DNA of 64,000 nt, from the NCBI GenBank assembly GCA_026004215.1, contig BPIR01000003.1, positions 500,879 to 564,878 on the forward strand, in the 5' to 3' direction. Position 1 is the first letter of the stretch. Every line of letters starts with the position of its first letter. The notes beneath the pieces are model-generated. The model did no database searches. It was given only the letters and a program-made list of their open reading frames with translations, and was not told the origin of the DNA. The translations under genes and the position numbers were made by a program. This DNA comes from Candidatus Binatia bacterium. Its GTDB lineage: Bacteria; Desulfobacterota; Binatia; HRBIN30. Below, in pieces: positions 33,538-44,690 of this stretch.

Positions 33538-34089
33538 ATGCGATTAGGAGCCGAACATTTCGAACTGGATGCGACCGATCTAGAAATTCTCAGCCTTTTG
33601 CAGGAGAACTGCAAACTGCCGCTAGCCAAGATCGGCGAGCGTGTGGGCCTTTCCGCCCCGTCGGTGGTGGAGCGTGTGAAGAAGCTGGAGGACCACGGTG
33701 TGATCCTCGGATATCGAGCCATCGTGGATGCTCGTAAGGTGGGCAAAGATGTGACGGCGTTCATTGGTGTTTCGGTTGGCCACCCCCGTTGGATTGGGTC
33801 GTTCGAAGAGCAAGTCGGGAAGTTGCCTGAAGTTCTCGAGTGCCATCACGTGACTGGGCAGCACACGTTTCTGCTCAAGGTGAAAACGCGGAACACGTCC
33901 ACCCTGGAAGGGCTCATCCGGGCCATCCGTTCGATCGGGGGCGTAGACCGAACGGAGACTATGGTCGTGCTGTCCACGCACATGGAGAGAACGGAGGTTG
34001 CGCTTCCGCAGAGCGATCCGTCCGACGGTCGCAAGAGCGGTCGCAAGGCCCGTGCGGAAACGGGAGAACAGGCTCCAAAGCTGGCATAG
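33538..34089 (+). CDS. Lrp/AsnC-family transcriptional regulator
   Basis: A 183-residue regulator: an N-terminal helix-turn-helix (ELDATDLEILSLLQENCKLPLAKIGERVGLSAPSV) and a C-terminal RAM ligand domain (ILGYRAIVDARKVGKDVTAFIGV, LECHHVTGQHTFLLKVKTRN). About 30 extra basic residues follow the RAM domain, more than in a standard Lrp (~150). It ends 12 bases before gltB and runs in the same direction, so it probably controls glutamate synthase in response to an amino acid. A TTGACA at 33484-33489 could be its -35 box, but the -10 is unclear. Confidence 0.9.
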   Translation: MRLGAEHFELDATDLEILSLLQENCKLPLAKIGERVGLSAPSVVERVKKLEDHGVILGYRAIVDARKVGKDVTAFIGVSVGHPRWIGSFEEQVGKLPEVLECHHVTGQHTFLLKVKTRNTSTLEGLIRAIRSIGGVDRTETMVVLSTHMERTEVALPQSDPSDGRKSGRKARAETGEQAPKLA

Positions 34090-34101
34090 GAGGGTGAATA
34101 G

Positions 34102-37100
34102 ATGGCAGGGTTACGCAGGCCAAAGAAAGAAGGTCTTTACGACCCGTACTTCGAGCACGACGCATGCGGCGTCGGTTTCGTGGTCAACATCAAGGGCGAG
34201 AAGTCGCACGACATCATTCTCAAGGGGCTTCAGGTGTTAGAGAACCTGACGCACCGCGGTGCGTGTGGCTGCGACCCGTTGACGGGCGACGGCGCGGGAA
34301 TGCTTTTGCAAATTCCGGACGAGTTCTTTCGCGAAGAGTGCCGCGAATTGAGGATCTCGCTGCCTGGTCCGGGCGAGTACGGGGTGGGGATGGTGTTTTT
34401 GCCCCGGGATACTGCGGAGCGTAACGTTTGCCTTGGCTTGTTCGAGAAAGCCGTACGAGAGAATGGGCAACGGCTGCTCGGCTGGCGGCGTGTCCCGGTG
34501 AATCCGCAACATTGTGGACCGCTTGCGCGGCAATCGATGCCAGAAATCCGGCAGATTTTCATCGGCAGAGGTCCAAATACCCACGACCAGGAGGCTTTGG
34601 AGCGCAAGCTGTATGTGATTCGGAAAAGCGTGGAGCGAGCCGTTCGTGAAGCGGGCCTGCGGGATTCGGAGTCCTTTTACATTCCGAGCTTGTCCACGCG
34701 GACGATCGTGTACAAAGGACTTCTGCTGCCGCAGCAAATCCCTCTTTTTTATTCCGACTTGCGGGACTCGCGCGTCAAGTCGGCTCTAGCCTTGGTGCAC
34801 CAGCGGTTCAGCACGAATACGTTCCCTTCGTGGGAGCGAGCCCATCCCTACCGGTTTTTGGCTCATAACGGGGAGATCAACACTCTGCGTGGAAACGAGA
34901 ACTGGATGCGCGCGCGAGAGAAGATGTTTTCGTCGCCGCTGTTCGGCGAAGACATCGAAAAACTGCGTCCGATTATCGAAGAAGCTGGCAGCGACTCGGC
35001 CAAATTCGACAATGCGTTAGAACTCCTGGTTCGCACCGGCCGGTCGCTTCCGCACGCGATTATGATGATGATTCCCGAGGCATGGCAGAAGCATGAGAGC
35101 ATGTCGGAAACGAAGCGCGCGTTTTACGAGTTTCACGCCTGCCTGATGGAACCATGGGATGGCCCGGCATCGATCGCGTTTACCGATGGCCGGGTGATCG
35201 GCGCGGTTCTAGACCGCAACGGATTGCGCCCGTCCCGATACGTCGTCACCCGTGATGGCTTCGTCGTCATGGCCTCCGAGGTGGGCGTGTTGGACATCGC
35301 GCCCGATAACATCTTGCACAAAGACCGGCTGCAACCCGGGCGGCTGTTTCTCGTTGATCTCGAGCAAGGTCGCATCGTGGGCGACGAGGAAGTCAAAGAA
35401 AGCATTGCGTCTCGCCAACCGTATCGCCAATGGCTGTCCGATAACTTGGTGAAACTCGACGAGTTGCCGGAGCCGCGAGATTTACCGCCAGTGTACGACC
35501 CCGAGACGCTGCTCACGCGCCAGAAGGTTCACGGCTACACGCTCGAGGATCTGAGAATGCTGATGGCTCCCATGGCCATCAATGGGCAAGAAGCTGTGGG
35601 TTCTATGGGAACCGATACTCCCTTGGCGGTGCTGTCCGACCGGCCCCAGTTGCTTTTCAACTATTTCAAACAGCTCTTTGCTCAAGTCACCAACCCTCCC
35701 ATCGATCCGATTCGCGAAGAGATTGTCATGTCGCTCAAGGCCACGATCGGGTCGGAGCAAAATTTGTTCGAGGAAACGCCGCTTCATTGCCATCAATTGG
35801 AACTGGAAAACCCAGTGATCAGCAATGCCGAACTCGAGAAGATCCGGCGGATTGCTGTGGGTCGAATCCGCTCGAAGGTTTTGCCCACTCTCTTCCAGGT
35901 TGCCGACGGCGGAAGCGGTCTCGAGCGAGCGCTGGACGACCTTTGCCGGCAGGCATCGGAAGCCATCGAACAGGGATACAGCATTTTGATTCTGTCCGAC
36001 CGTGGCCACGATGAGACTTGGGCTCCGATTCCCAGTCTGCTGGCGACGGCGGCAGTCCACCACCATTTGATTCGGGAAGGTACCCGGACGCGCTGCGGGA
36101 TCGTGGTCGAGTCGGGGGAGCCGCGCGAGGTCCATCACTTTTGCTGCCTGATCGGATATGGCGCCGGTGCCGTAAACCCCTATCTGGCGATCGAGACCAT
36201 CATAGACATGGTTCGCGATGGTCGAATCAAAGGTGTGGACGAGGACACGGCCGTGGACCATTACCTGAAAGCAGCCAACAAGGGTGTCCTCAAAGTGATG
36301 ACCAAGATGGGCATCTCCACGGTGCAGAGCTACCGCGGTGCCCAAATCTTCGAGGCAGTTGGGCTGAATCGCGAGGTCATTGATCGGTATTTCACTTGGA
36401 CGGCCTCGCGGATCGAGGGGGTCGGGTTGGACGTGATCGCCAAAGAATGTGCGATGCGCCACCATGAGGCATACGAGGTTGCCCCCAATCTCGACGGAGA
36501 ACTCGATCCGGGCGGGCAATATCAGTGGCGGCGGCGCGGCGAGTATCACATGTACAACCCCGACACGATCGCCAAGCTGCAGCACGCTTGCCGCACCGGG
36601 AATTACCGGCTGTTCAAGGAGTATTCTCGGTTGGTGAACGAGCAAAGCCGGCAGCTTTGCACGATCCGCGGCTTGCTTCGTTTCAAGCCAGGAAAACCCA
36701 TACCTTTGAGCGAGGTCGAACCCGCCAGCGAGATCGTCAAGCGGTTCAAAACGGGGGCCATGTCCCTTGGCTCGATTAGCCGGGAAGCCCACGAAACGCT
36801 GGCCATTGCCATGAATCGCATCGGAGGGAAATCGAATACTGGGGAAGGAGGAGAAGACCCCGTTCGTTACATTCCCGACCCGAACGGCGACTCCCGTCGG
36901 AGTGCGATCAAACAAGTCGCTTCCGGGCGATTTGGTGTGACCAGTCACTACCTGGTCAATGCCGACGAAATCCAAATCAAAATGGCCCAGGGCGCGAAGC
37001 CGGGTGAAGGAGGGCAGCTTCCCGGCCACAAAGTGGACCAGTACATCGCGAGCATCCGTTATTCCACGCCGGGTGTCGGCCTGATTTCGCCTCCCCCACA

Positions 37101-38637
37101 CCACGATATTTACTCGATCGAGGATCTGGCCCAACTGATTCACGACCTCAAGAATGCCAACAATCGCGCGCGCATCAGTGTCAAGCTGGTCGCCGAGGTC
37201 GGCGTGGGAACCATTGCCGCAGGCGTGTCCAAAGGAAAAGCGGACGTCGTTCTGATCAGTGGAGATTCGGGGGGTACGGGGGCCTCTCCACTCACTTCGA
37301 TCAAACACGCTGGGTTACCCTGGGAGCTGGGGCTCGCGGAGACGCAGCAAGTGCTCGTGCTGAACGATTTGCGCGGCCGCATTCGGGTGGAGACCGATGG
37401 CCAGTTGAAAACTGGCCGGGATGTAGCCATTGCTGCACTCCTCGGCGCAGAGGAGTTCGGCTTTGCCACGGCTGCCTTGGTGGCCTCGGGCTGCGTGATG
37501 ATGCGGGTGTGTCACCTCAACACGTGCCCAGTGGGTATTGCCACTCAGGACCCAGTGCTGCGGAAAAAATTCCAAGGCAAGCCCGAGCACGTCGTGAATT
37601 TTATGATGTTTGTGGCGGAAGAACTGCGGGAGATTATGGCGGAGCTGGGCTTCCGCACCGTGGACGAGATGGTCGGGCGTGTGGACATGCTCGACGCTGC
37701 CGAAGCAATAGACCACTGGAAGGCCAAGGGCGTCGATTTGAGCCAAATTCTCCACAAGCCCGACGTACCGCCCACCGTGCCGATTCGCTGCGTTACGGAA
37801 CAGGATCACGGTTTGGAAAAGGCGCTGGACAACGAATTGATTCGGCTTGCGGAGCCGGCGCTCGAACGAGGCGAGCCGGTGGAAATCGAGATGCCGATTC
37901 GAAATGTGAACCGTACCGTTTGTACCATGTTGTCCGCCGAGGTTTCGCGTCGGTATGGCGAGAAGGGGCTCCCACCGGACACCATCCGGATCAAGTTTAC
38001 GGGGTCGGCCGGCCAGAGTTTTTGTGCGTTCCTTGCGAACGGTATTTCCGTGGAGCTCGAAGGGGACGCGAATGACTACTTTGGCAAAGGGCTTTCGGGT
38101 GGCCGAATCGTGGCGTACCCGCCGCGCAACGCGAGTTTTGTCGCGGAGGAAAACATTATCGTGGGAAACGTGTCGCTGTACGGCGCCACGGGAGGCGAGG
38201 TTTTCCTGCGCGGTATGGCCGGGGAACGGTTCTGCGTCCGCAACAGTGGAGTCACCGCGGTGGTGGAAGGAGTCGGTGATCATGGATGCGAGTACATGAC
38301 GCGCGGGACCGTGGTGATCCTGGGGCCGACTGGGCGAAACTTTGCGGCCGGTATGAGCGGCGGCTTGGCCTATGTGCTCGATGTCGACGGAAAGTTTGCA
38401 ACTCGATGCAACATGGGCATGGTGGATATCGTCCCGCTGGAAGAAGACGACTTGCAGTTGGTGCATGACTTGGTGCGCCGCCATTATGCGTACACGCATA
38501 GTGCGGTTGCGTGGCGGATCTTGTCGGGCTGGAAGGAATACATAGCCAAGTTCGTGAAGGTGTTTCCCGTCGAATACCAGCAGGTGCTTCGCAAGCAGCA
38601 CCTGGATTCCGAAGCGGCCAAGCTCGCGAGCATTTGA
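34102..38637 (+). CDS. gltB: glutamate synthase, large subunit
   Basis: A 1511-residue protein, standard length. The glutaminase domain begins at the Cys of [10 protein letters not shown], which implies cleavage of a ~21-residue propeptide; [10 protein letters not shown] and the glutamine-binding parts follow. The central and FMN domains ([49 protein letters not shown]) and the 3Fe-4S ligands [15 protein letters not shown] (C-x5-C-x4-C) come next, then the GXGXG beta-helix ([31 protein letters not shown]). It makes two glutamates from glutamine and 2-oxoglutarate. AGGAGGGTGAATAG precedes the ATG. It forms an operon with gltD. Confidence 0.97.
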   Translation: MAGLRRPKKEGLYDPYFEHDACGVGFVVNIKGEKSHDIILKGLQVLENLTHRGACGCDPLTGDGAGMLLQIPDEFFREECRELRISLPGPGEYGVGMVFLPRDTAERNVCLGLFEKAVRENGQRLLGWRRVPVNPQHCGPLARQSMPEIRQIFIGRGPNTHDQEALERKLYVIRKSVERAVREAGLRDSESFYIPSLSTRTIVYKGLLLPQQIPLFYSDLRDSRVKSALALVHQRFSTNTFPSWERAHPYRFLAHNGEINTLRGNENWMRAREKMFSSPLFGEDIEKLRPIIEEAGSDSAKFDNALELLVRTGRSLPHAIMMMIPEAWQKHESMSETKRAFYEFHACLMEPWDGPASIAFTDGRVIGAVLDRNGLRPSRYVVTRDGFVVMASEVGVLDIAPDNILHKDRLQPGRLFLVDLEQGRIVGDEEVKESIASRQPYRQWLSDNLVKLDELPEPRDLPPVYDPETLLTRQKVHGYTLEDLRMLMAPMAINGQEAVGSMGTDTPLAVLSDRPQLLFNYFKQLFAQVTNPPIDPIREEIVMSLKATIGSEQNLFEETPLHCHQLELENPVISNAELEKIRRIAVGRIRSKVLPTLFQVADGGSGLERALDDLCRQASEAIEQGYSILILSDRGHDETWAPIPSLLATAAVHHHLIREGTRTRCGIVVESGEPREVHHFCCLIGYGAGAVNPYLAIETIIDMVRDGRIKGVDEDTAVDHYLKAANKGVLKVMTKMGISTVQSYRGAQIFEAVGLNREVIDRYFTWTASRIEGVGLDVIAKECAMRHHEAYEVAPNLDGELDPGGQYQWRRRGEYHMYNPDTIAKLQHACRTGNYRLFKEYSRLVNEQSRQLCTIRGLLRFKPGKPIPLSEVEPASEIVKRFKTGAMSLGSISREAHETLAIAMNRIGGKSNTGEGGEDPVRYIPDPNGDSRRSAIKQVASGRFGVTSHYLVNADEIQIKMAQGAKPGEGGQLPGHKVDQYIASIRYSTPGVGLISPPPHHDIYSIEDLAQLIHDLKNANNRARISVKLVAEVGVGTIAAGVSKGKADVVLISGDSGGTGASPLTSIKHAGLPWELGLAETQQVLVLNDLRGRIRVETDGQLKTGRDVAIAALLGAEEFGFATAALVASGCVMMRVCHLNTCPVGIATQDPVLRKKFQGKPEHVVNFMMFVAEELREIMAELGFRTVDEMVGRVDMLDAAEAIDHWKAKGVDLSQILHKPDVPPTVPIRCVTEQDHGLEKALDNELIRLAEPALERGEPVEIEMPIRNVNRTVCTMLSAEVSRRYGEKGLPPDTIRIKFTGSAGQSFCAFLANGISVELEGDANDYFGKGLSGGRIVAYPPRNASFVAEENIIVGNVSLYGATGGEVFLRGMAGERFCVRNSGVTAVVEGVGDHGCEYMTRGTVVILGPTGRNFAAGMSGGLAYVLDVDGKFATRCNMGMVDIVPLEEDDLQLVHDLVRRHYAYTHSAVAWRILSGWKEYIAKFVKVFPVEYQQVLRKQHLDSEAAKLASI

Positions 38638-38666
38638 GGGACGGGACTGCGAGGAGAACGAGAACC

Positions 38667-40115
38667 ATGGGCAAGATCACTGGATTTTTAGAGTTTCGCC
38701 GTGAGCTGCCACCGCGCAGGCCGGTGCGGGAGCGACTGCGCGATTGGCGCGAGCTCGAGGGCAAGCACCCGGAGGATCGGCTGCAGACACAAGCCGCACG
38801 GTGCATGGACTGCGGGATTCCCTTTTGCCACAAAGGCTGCCCCCTGGGGAACATCATTCCGGATTGGAATGACCTCGTGTACCGTGGCCGCTGGCGCGAT
38901 GCCATCGAACGACTTCACTCCACCAACAACTTTCCGGACTTTACAGGCCGGGTTTGCCCGGCCCCGTGCGAAGAGGCTTGCGTCCTCAACATCAACGATG
39001 ACCCGGTGACGATCAAGCAAGTGGAAAAGCAAATTATTGACCATGCCTTCAAAGAGGGGTGGGTGGTTCCGCAAGTACCGGCTCGGCGTACGGGAAAGCG
39101 GGTCGCTGTCGTGGGGTCGGGTCCTGCTGGGTTGGCTTGTGCACAGCAGTTGGCACGCGCGGGTCATTGGGTCACAGTGTTCGAGCGCGCCGATCGCATT
39201 GGAGGATTGCTGCGATACGGGATACCCGATTTTAAGTTGGAAAAGCATCACATCGATCGGCGTATCGCGCAGATGGAGGCGGAGGGCGTGACGTTTCGCA
39301 CCAATGTGGATGTCGGTGTGGACATCTCTTACGGGGAACTGCGCAAGCAGTTCGACGCCGTCGTTCTTGCGGGGGGAGCGACCCAGGCTCGTGACCTGCC
39401 CATCCCCGGTCGAGAGCTGAAGGGGATCCACTTGGCCATGGAGTTCTTGCCCCAGGCCAATCGTCGCGTTGCCGGAGATGCAGTGCCGGATCAGATTACC
39501 GCGAAAGGCAAACGCGTGGCCATTCTGGGTGGTGGGGATACGGGTTCGGACTGTCTGGGTACCTCCAACCGCCAAGGGGCCGTGGCGGTGTACCAGTTCG
39601 AGTTGTTGCCCCAGCCCCCCGAAACTCGCACCGAAGAAGTCGCCCCCTGGCCGTACTGGCCGATGATTCTGCGTACATCGTCCTCTCACGAGGAAGGCGT
39701 GATTCGCGATTGGAGCATCCAAACAAAGTCGTTTTCTGGCGACGGTAACGGTCACGTAAAAAAGCTGCACGCAGTGCGTCTGGAGTGGGTCAAAGAAAAT
39801 GGCCGCATGGTGATGCGCGAAGTTCCCGGCAGCGAGTTCAGCCTGGATGTCGACTTGGTCTTGCTGGCGCTGGGGTTCGTCGGCCCCGAGAAGTACTTGT
39901 TGGAACAGGCCGGGGTGGCCCTGACGGAGCGCGGCACGGTCGCGGTGGACGAGAACTATATGACGAGCGTTCCTGGCGTCTTCTCGTGCGGAGATATGCG
40001 CCGGGGTCAGTCGCTCGTGGTGTGGGCAATTTGGGAAGGCCGAGAGTGCGCCCGCGGCGTAGATGCTTACCTGATGGGCCGGACCGACTTAAAAGCAAGT
40101 CCCAACCCCTTCTGA
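38667..40115 (+). CDS. gltD: glutamate synthase, small subunit
   Basis: A 482-residue flavoprotein that passes NAD(P)H electrons to GltB. The N-terminal cluster Cys are in [17 protein letters not shown] and [12 protein letters not shown]. The FAD fold is [22 protein letters not shown] and the NAD(P)H fold [18 protein letters not shown]; the C-terminal FAD contact is [17 protein letters not shown]. It begins 29 bases after gltB. Everything expected is present. Confidence 0.97.
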   Translation: MGKITGFLEFRRELPPRRPVRERLRDWRELEGKHPEDRLQTQAARCMDCGIPFCHKGCPLGNIIPDWNDLVYRGRWRDAIERLHSTNNFPDFTGRVCPAPCEEACVLNINDDPVTIKQVEKQIIDHAFKEGWVVPQVPARRTGKRVAVVGSGPAGLACAQQLARAGHWVTVFERADRIGGLLRYGIPDFKLEKHHIDRRIAQMEAEGVTFRTNVDVGVDISYGELRKQFDAVVLAGGATQARDLPIPGRELKGIHLAMEFLPQANRRVAGDAVPDQITAKGKRVAILGGGDTGSDCLGTSNRQGAVAVYQFELLPQPPETRTEEVAPWPYWPMILRTSSSHEEGVIRDWSIQTKSFSGDGNGHVKKLHAVRLEWVKENGRMVMREVPGSEFSLDVDLVLLALGFVGPEKYLLEQAGVALTERGTVAVDENYMTSVPGVFSCGDMRRGQSLVVWAIWEGRECARGVDAYLMGRTDLKASPNPF

Positions 40116-40154
40116 GCCTCGGGCTGTTTATGGAGCGAGGTACTCTCTCCGGAC

Positions 40155-41711
40155 TCAAAGGAATTTTCGCAAGCGGGCCCAGTCCCTTTGAAACGCGTTC
40201 CCGCCGTAGCGGCAGTAAGCGATGACTGCCCCGCGCTCTCCAGCACGACACCATCGGCATTGTACTCGGGCGAGTTCCTTCGTTTCGGAACAAAACGACT
40301 GGAGCGAATCGGTGGGAAAGCCCACCGTGACGAAGTGTTCACTCCAAGTAGAAGGGCGAGCCCAGTACCAATAATTGTTGTGAGGGCTGGCGATTCGCGT
40401 GGCAATGGGATGGCCCCGGGCATAAAATTCCAGGGCAGCGGCCTCCCCATAATTCGTCGCGATCACTGTCACTTTTTCTCGCACGTCCGGTGGCAGCGAT
40501 GCGACGGCTTCGAGGACTGCACTCGCCAATTCTTGCCAGCCGTAACGGTCGGCTAGATGCTGGGGCAACTCGCTTTCGCCAAAGCGCTCTTCGCGGGGCA
40601 AGGGGATGTGGAGCGTGGCAGCATACGAGACCGTTGCGTCGGGACCTAGCACGGGCAACGCGAGGGGAATGCCGGCCAGGCTGGGCAGAAAAAAGGCGCC
40701 CAAGACGACCAGTTGTGCCCTTGCGGGCACGCGGAACTTCGATGCCCACCGGACGAGCGCCGCTGCACCGATCGGAATCACAATCGTATAAGCCGGAGCG
40801 AGATAATAGGCCCGGCTACTGCCGCTAAACGAAAGTAGCGCAGCCACGGCGAGAAAACTGACACCCAAGAGCAAACATCTTGGTCGAAACTCCCGCTGAA
40901 AAACGCATGCCATCGCCCCGCTGATCGCGAGGAGTACCACCAACGGACCGAACACGAGGAGCTGGCTCGTCCAGAAGTCCAAAAAGCTGACATGAGCCAT
41001 CTTGAGTTGCGTGGCGTTGCGCATGAACTCCAATGTGGGCCATCCGTGCGAGATCTGCCACCACAACCAGGGAATAGCCCCGAAACACAAGGCGAGCCCC
41101 ACGAGCAATATGCCCCACCTAGTGTGTGCCGATTTCCCGAACTGCACGTATGCTCCCGCCAGCGAGGGCAAGGCAAACCACAGCATGCTGAGTTTGTTGT
41201 GGAAGCCCAACACAAACACGGCGGCTAGGAGGTACCAGTGCGCTGGCTTCCCCTCGGCTGCAATACGAACCCAAAGGCGAGCCGCAAGGACCCAAAACAA
41301 TGGCTCCCAAACGTTCATCGAATAAAAGCTGTGCAACGCGAGGAATCCGGGCGCGAAGGCGAGCGCAAAAACTGTCCAGGCTTGGGCTCGCTGCCCCGCC
41401 CCGACGTCACGTGCCAGGCGGCTAGCGAGAAATAAGGTGAGGCAGGCAATGCAAAGGGCCAAGAGTCGCAAGACGATGAGCGAGCTGCCTGCTTCTCGCA
41501 GAAGGTGGAGGACCCCTATGGAAAACGCCGGGTGATCCACATAGCTCCAGTCGAGGCGGCGCGCGCAAGCGAGGTAGTACAATTCATCGCGGAACCAGTC
41601 GTCGCGATGGAGTGCAAGGCCGTGTAGCAGCGCCTTGACTGCAAGGAGGAAGGGGAGGGCCAACGCCGCTTTGATGCCCGAGTGCAGACGCGGCCGTGCG
41701 AAACACTTCAT
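40155..41711 (-). CDS. glycosyltransferase family 39 (ArnT/PMT-like) membrane protein
   Basis: A 518-residue protein with about eleven membrane helices. The first periplasmic loop carries DDWFRDELYYLACARRLDWSYVDHPAF, the acidic (Asp-Glu) and DHP pattern of lipid-linked sugar transferases of the GT39/ArnT class. The C-terminus is a soluble periplasmic domain. It probably moves a sugar from a polyprenyl phosphate carrier to lipid or protein; the acceptor is unknown. Its ATG at 41711 overlaps the stop of the ETF gene, so the two are translationally coupled, an unexpected pairing. Confidence 0.85.
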   Translation of the reverse strand: MKCFARPRLHSGIKAALALPFLLAVKALLHGLALHRDDWFRDELYYLACARRLDWSYVDHPAFSIGVLHLLREAGSSLIVLRLLALCIACLTLFLASRLARDVGAGQRAQAWTVFALAFAPGFLALHSFYSMNVWEPLFWVLAARLWVRIAAEGKPAHWYLLAAVFVLGFHNKLSMLWFALPSLAGAYVQFGKSAHTRWGILLVGLALCFGAIPWLWWQISHGWPTLEFMRNATQLKMAHVSFLDFWTSQLLVFGPLVVLLAISGAMACVFQREFRPRCLLLGVSFLAVAALLSFSGSSRAYYLAPAYTIVIPIGAAALVRWASKFRVPARAQLVVLGAFFLPSLAGIPLALPVLGPDATVSYAATLHIPLPREERFGESELPQHLADRYGWQELASAVLEAVASLPPDVREKVTVIATNYGEAAALEFYARGHPIATRIASPHNNYWYWARPSTWSEHFVTVGFPTDSLQSFCSETKELARVQCRWCRAGERGAVIAYCRYGGNAFQRDWARLRKFL

Positions 41712-43570
41712 GAACCCCGGTTCCGCGGTAGGTGCTCCCGTATGGCGGCATCGAGTAACGGGAGGACAGCGTGAATGTCGCCAACCACCCCGAGGTCACT
41801 GTGGCGAAACACTGGGGCACGCGGGTTGCGGTTGACTGCAACGACGACCCCGGCACGGCGCACGCCGACCATGTGCTCGAACGCACCCCGAATGCCAAAC
41901 GCGAGGTAGAGCTTGGGGGCGATAGAGCGACCCGTCAGGCCGACTTGCAATTGGCGCGGTAACCAGCCTTCGTCCGCTACGTCGCGAGTGGTGCATAGAG
42001 CGGCCCCGAGGCGCTGGGCGAACGAGCGCACAGCGGGGATCCCCTCCCGACCAACTCCCTTGCCGACCCCAACTACGATCGCCGCCCGGTCGAGGTCGGC
42101 ACCCAGGTCCGGTAAGATTGCACCACCGATTCGTTGCACGTCGAATCCGAATCGGTGCGGGCCCGCGTCTTGTACCGTCAAGATCGCTTGCTCCCCCGCC
42201 TGCGGGATCGTGGGTTCGAGCGGAAACACCCCGGGGCGGATTGTTGCCATTTCGGGGAGGGTGCGCGAGGAGATCACCGCGACAATGCTTCCGCCAAAGA
42301 CTGGCTTGTACTGCAGCAGCGCGCCCATTGGGTCGAGCCCTAGGTCGATGCAATCGGCGGTTAACCCGAGACCGAGACGGGCAGCGATTCGAGGGAGCAC
42401 GTCGCGCCCATAGGTGGTGGACGGTCCCAGGACAAAGCGCGGGCGGTAGTGCGAAATCAGCTCGGTGAGGCGAGCTGCGTGCTCCCATGGAAGGTACGAA
42501 GCGCAGGCGGGGCCCGTGATCACAGTTGCCCGGCGAACGCCGTACTTTTTGAGCGCGTCCTCTGGTACAGGGACGGTTACGTCGCAAAGCACCAAATGAA
42601 GCTCCCCGTTCATGGCGTGAGCGAGCTCGCGCGCTTTGCCACACAGTTCCCAAGTGACGGGTGCAATTTGACCGTTTCGGACCTCGCCGACGACGATCAC
42701 ATCTTTCGGGTCCGTGGTCACCGGGCGCGGCAGCTCTGGTGCAAACCCTCGGACTTCCTGGATGTTCCAGTTTTCGAACGCCCCGTATTCTCGAACCAAA
42801 ATTTCCACGAGAAGCTTCACGCTGTGTTCGAGTGAGGTCTCCGATACAACGAGTTGCCTGCGGTTGCTGGGCACCTCGGTGAGTTCCAGAACCCGAGTTG
42901 GCGATCCCTCGAAGCCGACGTCTTGGGGAGACAGGCTGAGGTCACCGGCGGACAAGATAATGATTTCGCGGCCCTCGGCCTCGGCGCGCTCGGTTTTCGA
43001 GGGAAAGCGCTCCGGTGCGATCCCTTCCGTGACGGCGAGCAGCACAGGCGTGCCCACTTGTAAGCTTTCCCACCCGAGGTCCGTTTCACGTTCCAACTCG
43101 AACCGGAGTGGCTGAATCCCGGCGGGTTGGATCTTTTGCACCATCGAGACATGTGGGATTGCGAGCAACTCCGCCAATTCAGGGCCGACTTGCGAGGTTT
43201 CTGCGTCGACGCTGTACCGCCCGCACAGGATCAGGTCGGCCCGTTCCTTACGAAAGTACCCCGCCAGCGCCCGTGCTGTGGCGAGCGTGTCCGAACCCCT
43301 CAGTGCGGGGTCTGTTACCAGGACTGCTCGGTCTGCGCCGAGGGCGAGCGCCTCCACCAGCGCCTCCCGCGCTTGGGGCGGGCCAACACTGAGGGCAGTG
43401 ACTGTTATTCCAGGGCGGCTCTTTTTGAACTCCGTGGCCCAAACCAGCGCCCGCGCGTCAAAAGAGTTGATTTCGAGCGGAACGCCTTCCCGCTGCACAG
43501 TCTTCGTGGCTTGGTTGAATTTTAAAGCAGCGACCGACGGCACCTGCTTTACGCACACAACGATATGCAT
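41708..43570 (-). CDS. electron transfer flavoprotein, beta and alpha subunits fused
   Basis: A 620-residue protein. Residues 1-~255 are EtfB-like (MHIVVCVKQVP, RALVWATEFKKSRPG, LALGADRAVLVTDPA, DAETSQVGPELAELL). Residues ~300-620 are EtfA-like, ending in the FAD domain (AIVVGVGKGVGREG, GLTGRSIAPKLYLAFGIRGAFEHMVG, VAVNRNPRAPVF). ETFs shuttle electrons from acyl-CoA and other dehydrogenases to a quinone reductase. The ATG at 43570 has GAGGAGGAG upstream; the frame is open further upstream without support. No acyl-CoA dehydrogenase or ETF:quinone oxidoreductase gene is adjacent. Confidence 0.9.
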   Translation of the reverse strand: MHIVVCVKQVPSVAALKFNQATKTVQREGVPLEINSFDARALVWATEFKKSRPGITVTALSVGPPQAREALVEALALGADRAVLVTDPALRGSDTLATARALAGYFRKERADLILCGRYSVDAETSQVGPELAELLAIPHVSMVQKIQPAGIQPLRFELERETDLGWESLQVGTPVLLAVTEGIAPERFPSKTERAEAEGREIIILSAGDLSLSPQDVGFEGSPTRVLELTEVPSNRRQLVVSETSLEHSVKLLVEILVREYGAFENWNIQEVRGFAPELPRPVTTDPKDVIVVGEVRNGQIAPVTWELCGKARELAHAMNGELHLVLCDVTVPVPEDALKKYGVRRATVITGPACASYLPWEHAARLTELISHYRPRFVLGPSTTYGRDVLPRIAARLGLGLTADCIDLGLDPMGALLQYKPVFGGSIVAVISSRTLPEMATIRPGVFPLEPTIPQAGEQAILTVQDAGPHRFGFDVQRIGGAILPDLGADLDRAAIVVGVGKGVGREGIPAVRSFAQRLGAALCTTRDVADEGWLPRQLQVGLTGRSIAPKLYLAFGIRGAFEHMVGVRRAGVVVAVNRNPRAPVFRHSDLGVVGDIHAVLPLLDAAIREHLPRNRGS

Positions 43571-43940
43571 CGACTCCTCCTCGAACTGCACGGGCTGACG
43601 GCCACGAATAGCCCCGTCTATGTAACGCGGTGAAGCTACACAAGGGCAAAAGGGCAAGTGTAACTGCCCGCCACTCGGTACCCGGGAAACCTCACTCCGT
43701 CCGGGTGACGGCCTTGGAAGAACTCACTGTGAGCCGCAGCTCGACCCGAAGCCGATGCAACAAAAAGGCGGTCGGAAGCTTCCGTCGGGTGTGCACTTTG
43801 ACCACGGGTGCCCGCCCGGGAGTCTTATCCGCAGAAGGAGGCGATCACCACTCGGTCAGGCGTTCCCCTGCCGCGGCGGATACCCACAACCGTACCGCTT
43901 CCACAGGGCAGAAGATTCACTGCCCGTTGAAGCGTATCCG
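43571..43940. other. intergenic stretch of 370 bases with no recognised element
   Basis: It separates the fused ETF gene from the small XRE regulator gene, both on the minus strand. It should contain the ETF promoter, but I cannot identify a confident -35/-10 pair, and I see no riboswitch or tRNA. Confidence 0.4.
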
Positions 43941-44201
43941 TCAGGACATGCCGTTCGAACCTTGAGTCACGCCACTCTTGCTAGGCTCGAGGTCTTCGAT
44001 ATTTTCCGCGGCAATCTGACTCAGAAGACTTTCCATCGCGCGCCGCGCTAAACGACTGGGAGTAATGTGACCATTCTCCCACCGGTTGACTGTGGATACA
44101 GTGACTCCGATCGCATGAGCAAACTCCTCCTGAGTCATGTTCAGCCGCCGGCGGATTGCCGCGATCGGGAAAGCTTTCTCGCGCTGCTCATTGTTTGGCA
44201 T
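43941..44201 (-). CDS. small XRE-family helix-turn-helix regulator
   Basis: An 86-residue DNA-binding protein, essentially one Cro/C1-type domain: FPIAAIRRRLNMTQEEFAHAIGVTVSTVNRWENGHITPSRLARRAM. The NRWENGHITPS recognition segment is typical of standalone XRE regulators and of antitoxins of HigA type, but no toxin gene is adjacent. AGGGGG lies four bases before the ATG at 44201. It diverges from the riboswitch-rlpA transcript. Confidence 0.85.
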   Translation of the reverse strand: MPNNEQREKAFPIAAIRRRLNMTQEEFAHAIGVTVSTVNRWENGHITPSRLARRAMESLLSQIAAENIEDLEPSKSGVTQGSNGMS

Positions 44202-44461
44202 ACATCCCCCTCGTGCTTGCGGGTTCGCTTTCCTAGGGGCATGCACTAGATGTGCCACCTGCTTTGGGGATTGAATGGATGCAAGCTGCCTTGGTCGGCG
44301 GTGTTAATGAAATGACAATCGGCAAAATATCGGACAACCCTTGTGGGGGGGTTGGTGTGACGGGGTTTTAGGCGACCGCAGTTCGGTCGCAATGCGGTAG
44401 AAAGAACGCGAAAAAAGGGTTGCGCGAGAAGTAAGACTTTGCCAAAAGGGATAACTGCGAC

Positions 44462-44608
44462 CAGGCCTAATCTCCTGTTACGAGTTTTCGAGGAGAGCGG
44501 AGGACCCAAAGTTTTCGGGGTGAATCTCGGCAAGGTAAATCGGTGTCGAGTAGGGCAACTCTTTGAGCCCGAACCCGTCAGCTAACTTCGTCGGCCTTCA
44601 AGGAGAGG
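44462..44608 (+). ncRNA. c-di-AMP riboswitch (ydaO-yuaA class)
   Basis: The conserved core is clear: GCGGAGGACCCA (44497-44508), TTTTCGGGGTGAATCTCGG (about 44512-44530), and the 3' core GAGCCCGAACCCGTCAGCTA followed by ACTTCGTCGGC (about 44565-44595), which match the ydaO class closely. A closing stem P1 can form between TCTCCT (44471-44476) and AGGAGA (44601-44606). The class binds cyclic di-AMP and usually turns expression off. It lies in the leader of an RlpA-like gene, a common target of this class. Confidence 0.88.
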
Positions 44609-44686
44609 ATGGATCGCAGCCGCACGGTGTGCGGGGCGATCCGGAAGACGAGCCTCTCCAGGCGTCGCAAAAGACAAATGGAGGGG
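44602..44686 (+). promoter_or_regulatory. expression platform: mutually exclusive pairing of the rlpA ribosome site
   Basis: CCTCTCC at 44653-44659 can pair with GGAGAGG at 44602-44608 (the 3' side of riboswitch P1) or with the ribosome site GGAGGGG at 44680-44686 (one G-U). A hairpin GGATCGC..CCGCAC/GTGCGG..GCGATCC sits between. No T-run is present, so control is probably at translation. Confidence 0.55.
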
Positions 44687-44690
44687 ACCG

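Noticed and set aside
35482..37308. A 608-codon open frame on the minus strand
   Set aside because: It lies wholly inside gltB, whose plus-strand protein is full length with all catalytic motifs.
38252..38905. Minus-strand frame across the gltB-gltD junction
   Set aside because: It overlaps two complete genes on the other strand and has no domain pattern.
43571..43940. A riboswitch or tRNA upstream of the fused ETF gene
   Set aside because: I looked on both strands for cobalamin, FMN and tRNA cores and found none that hold together.
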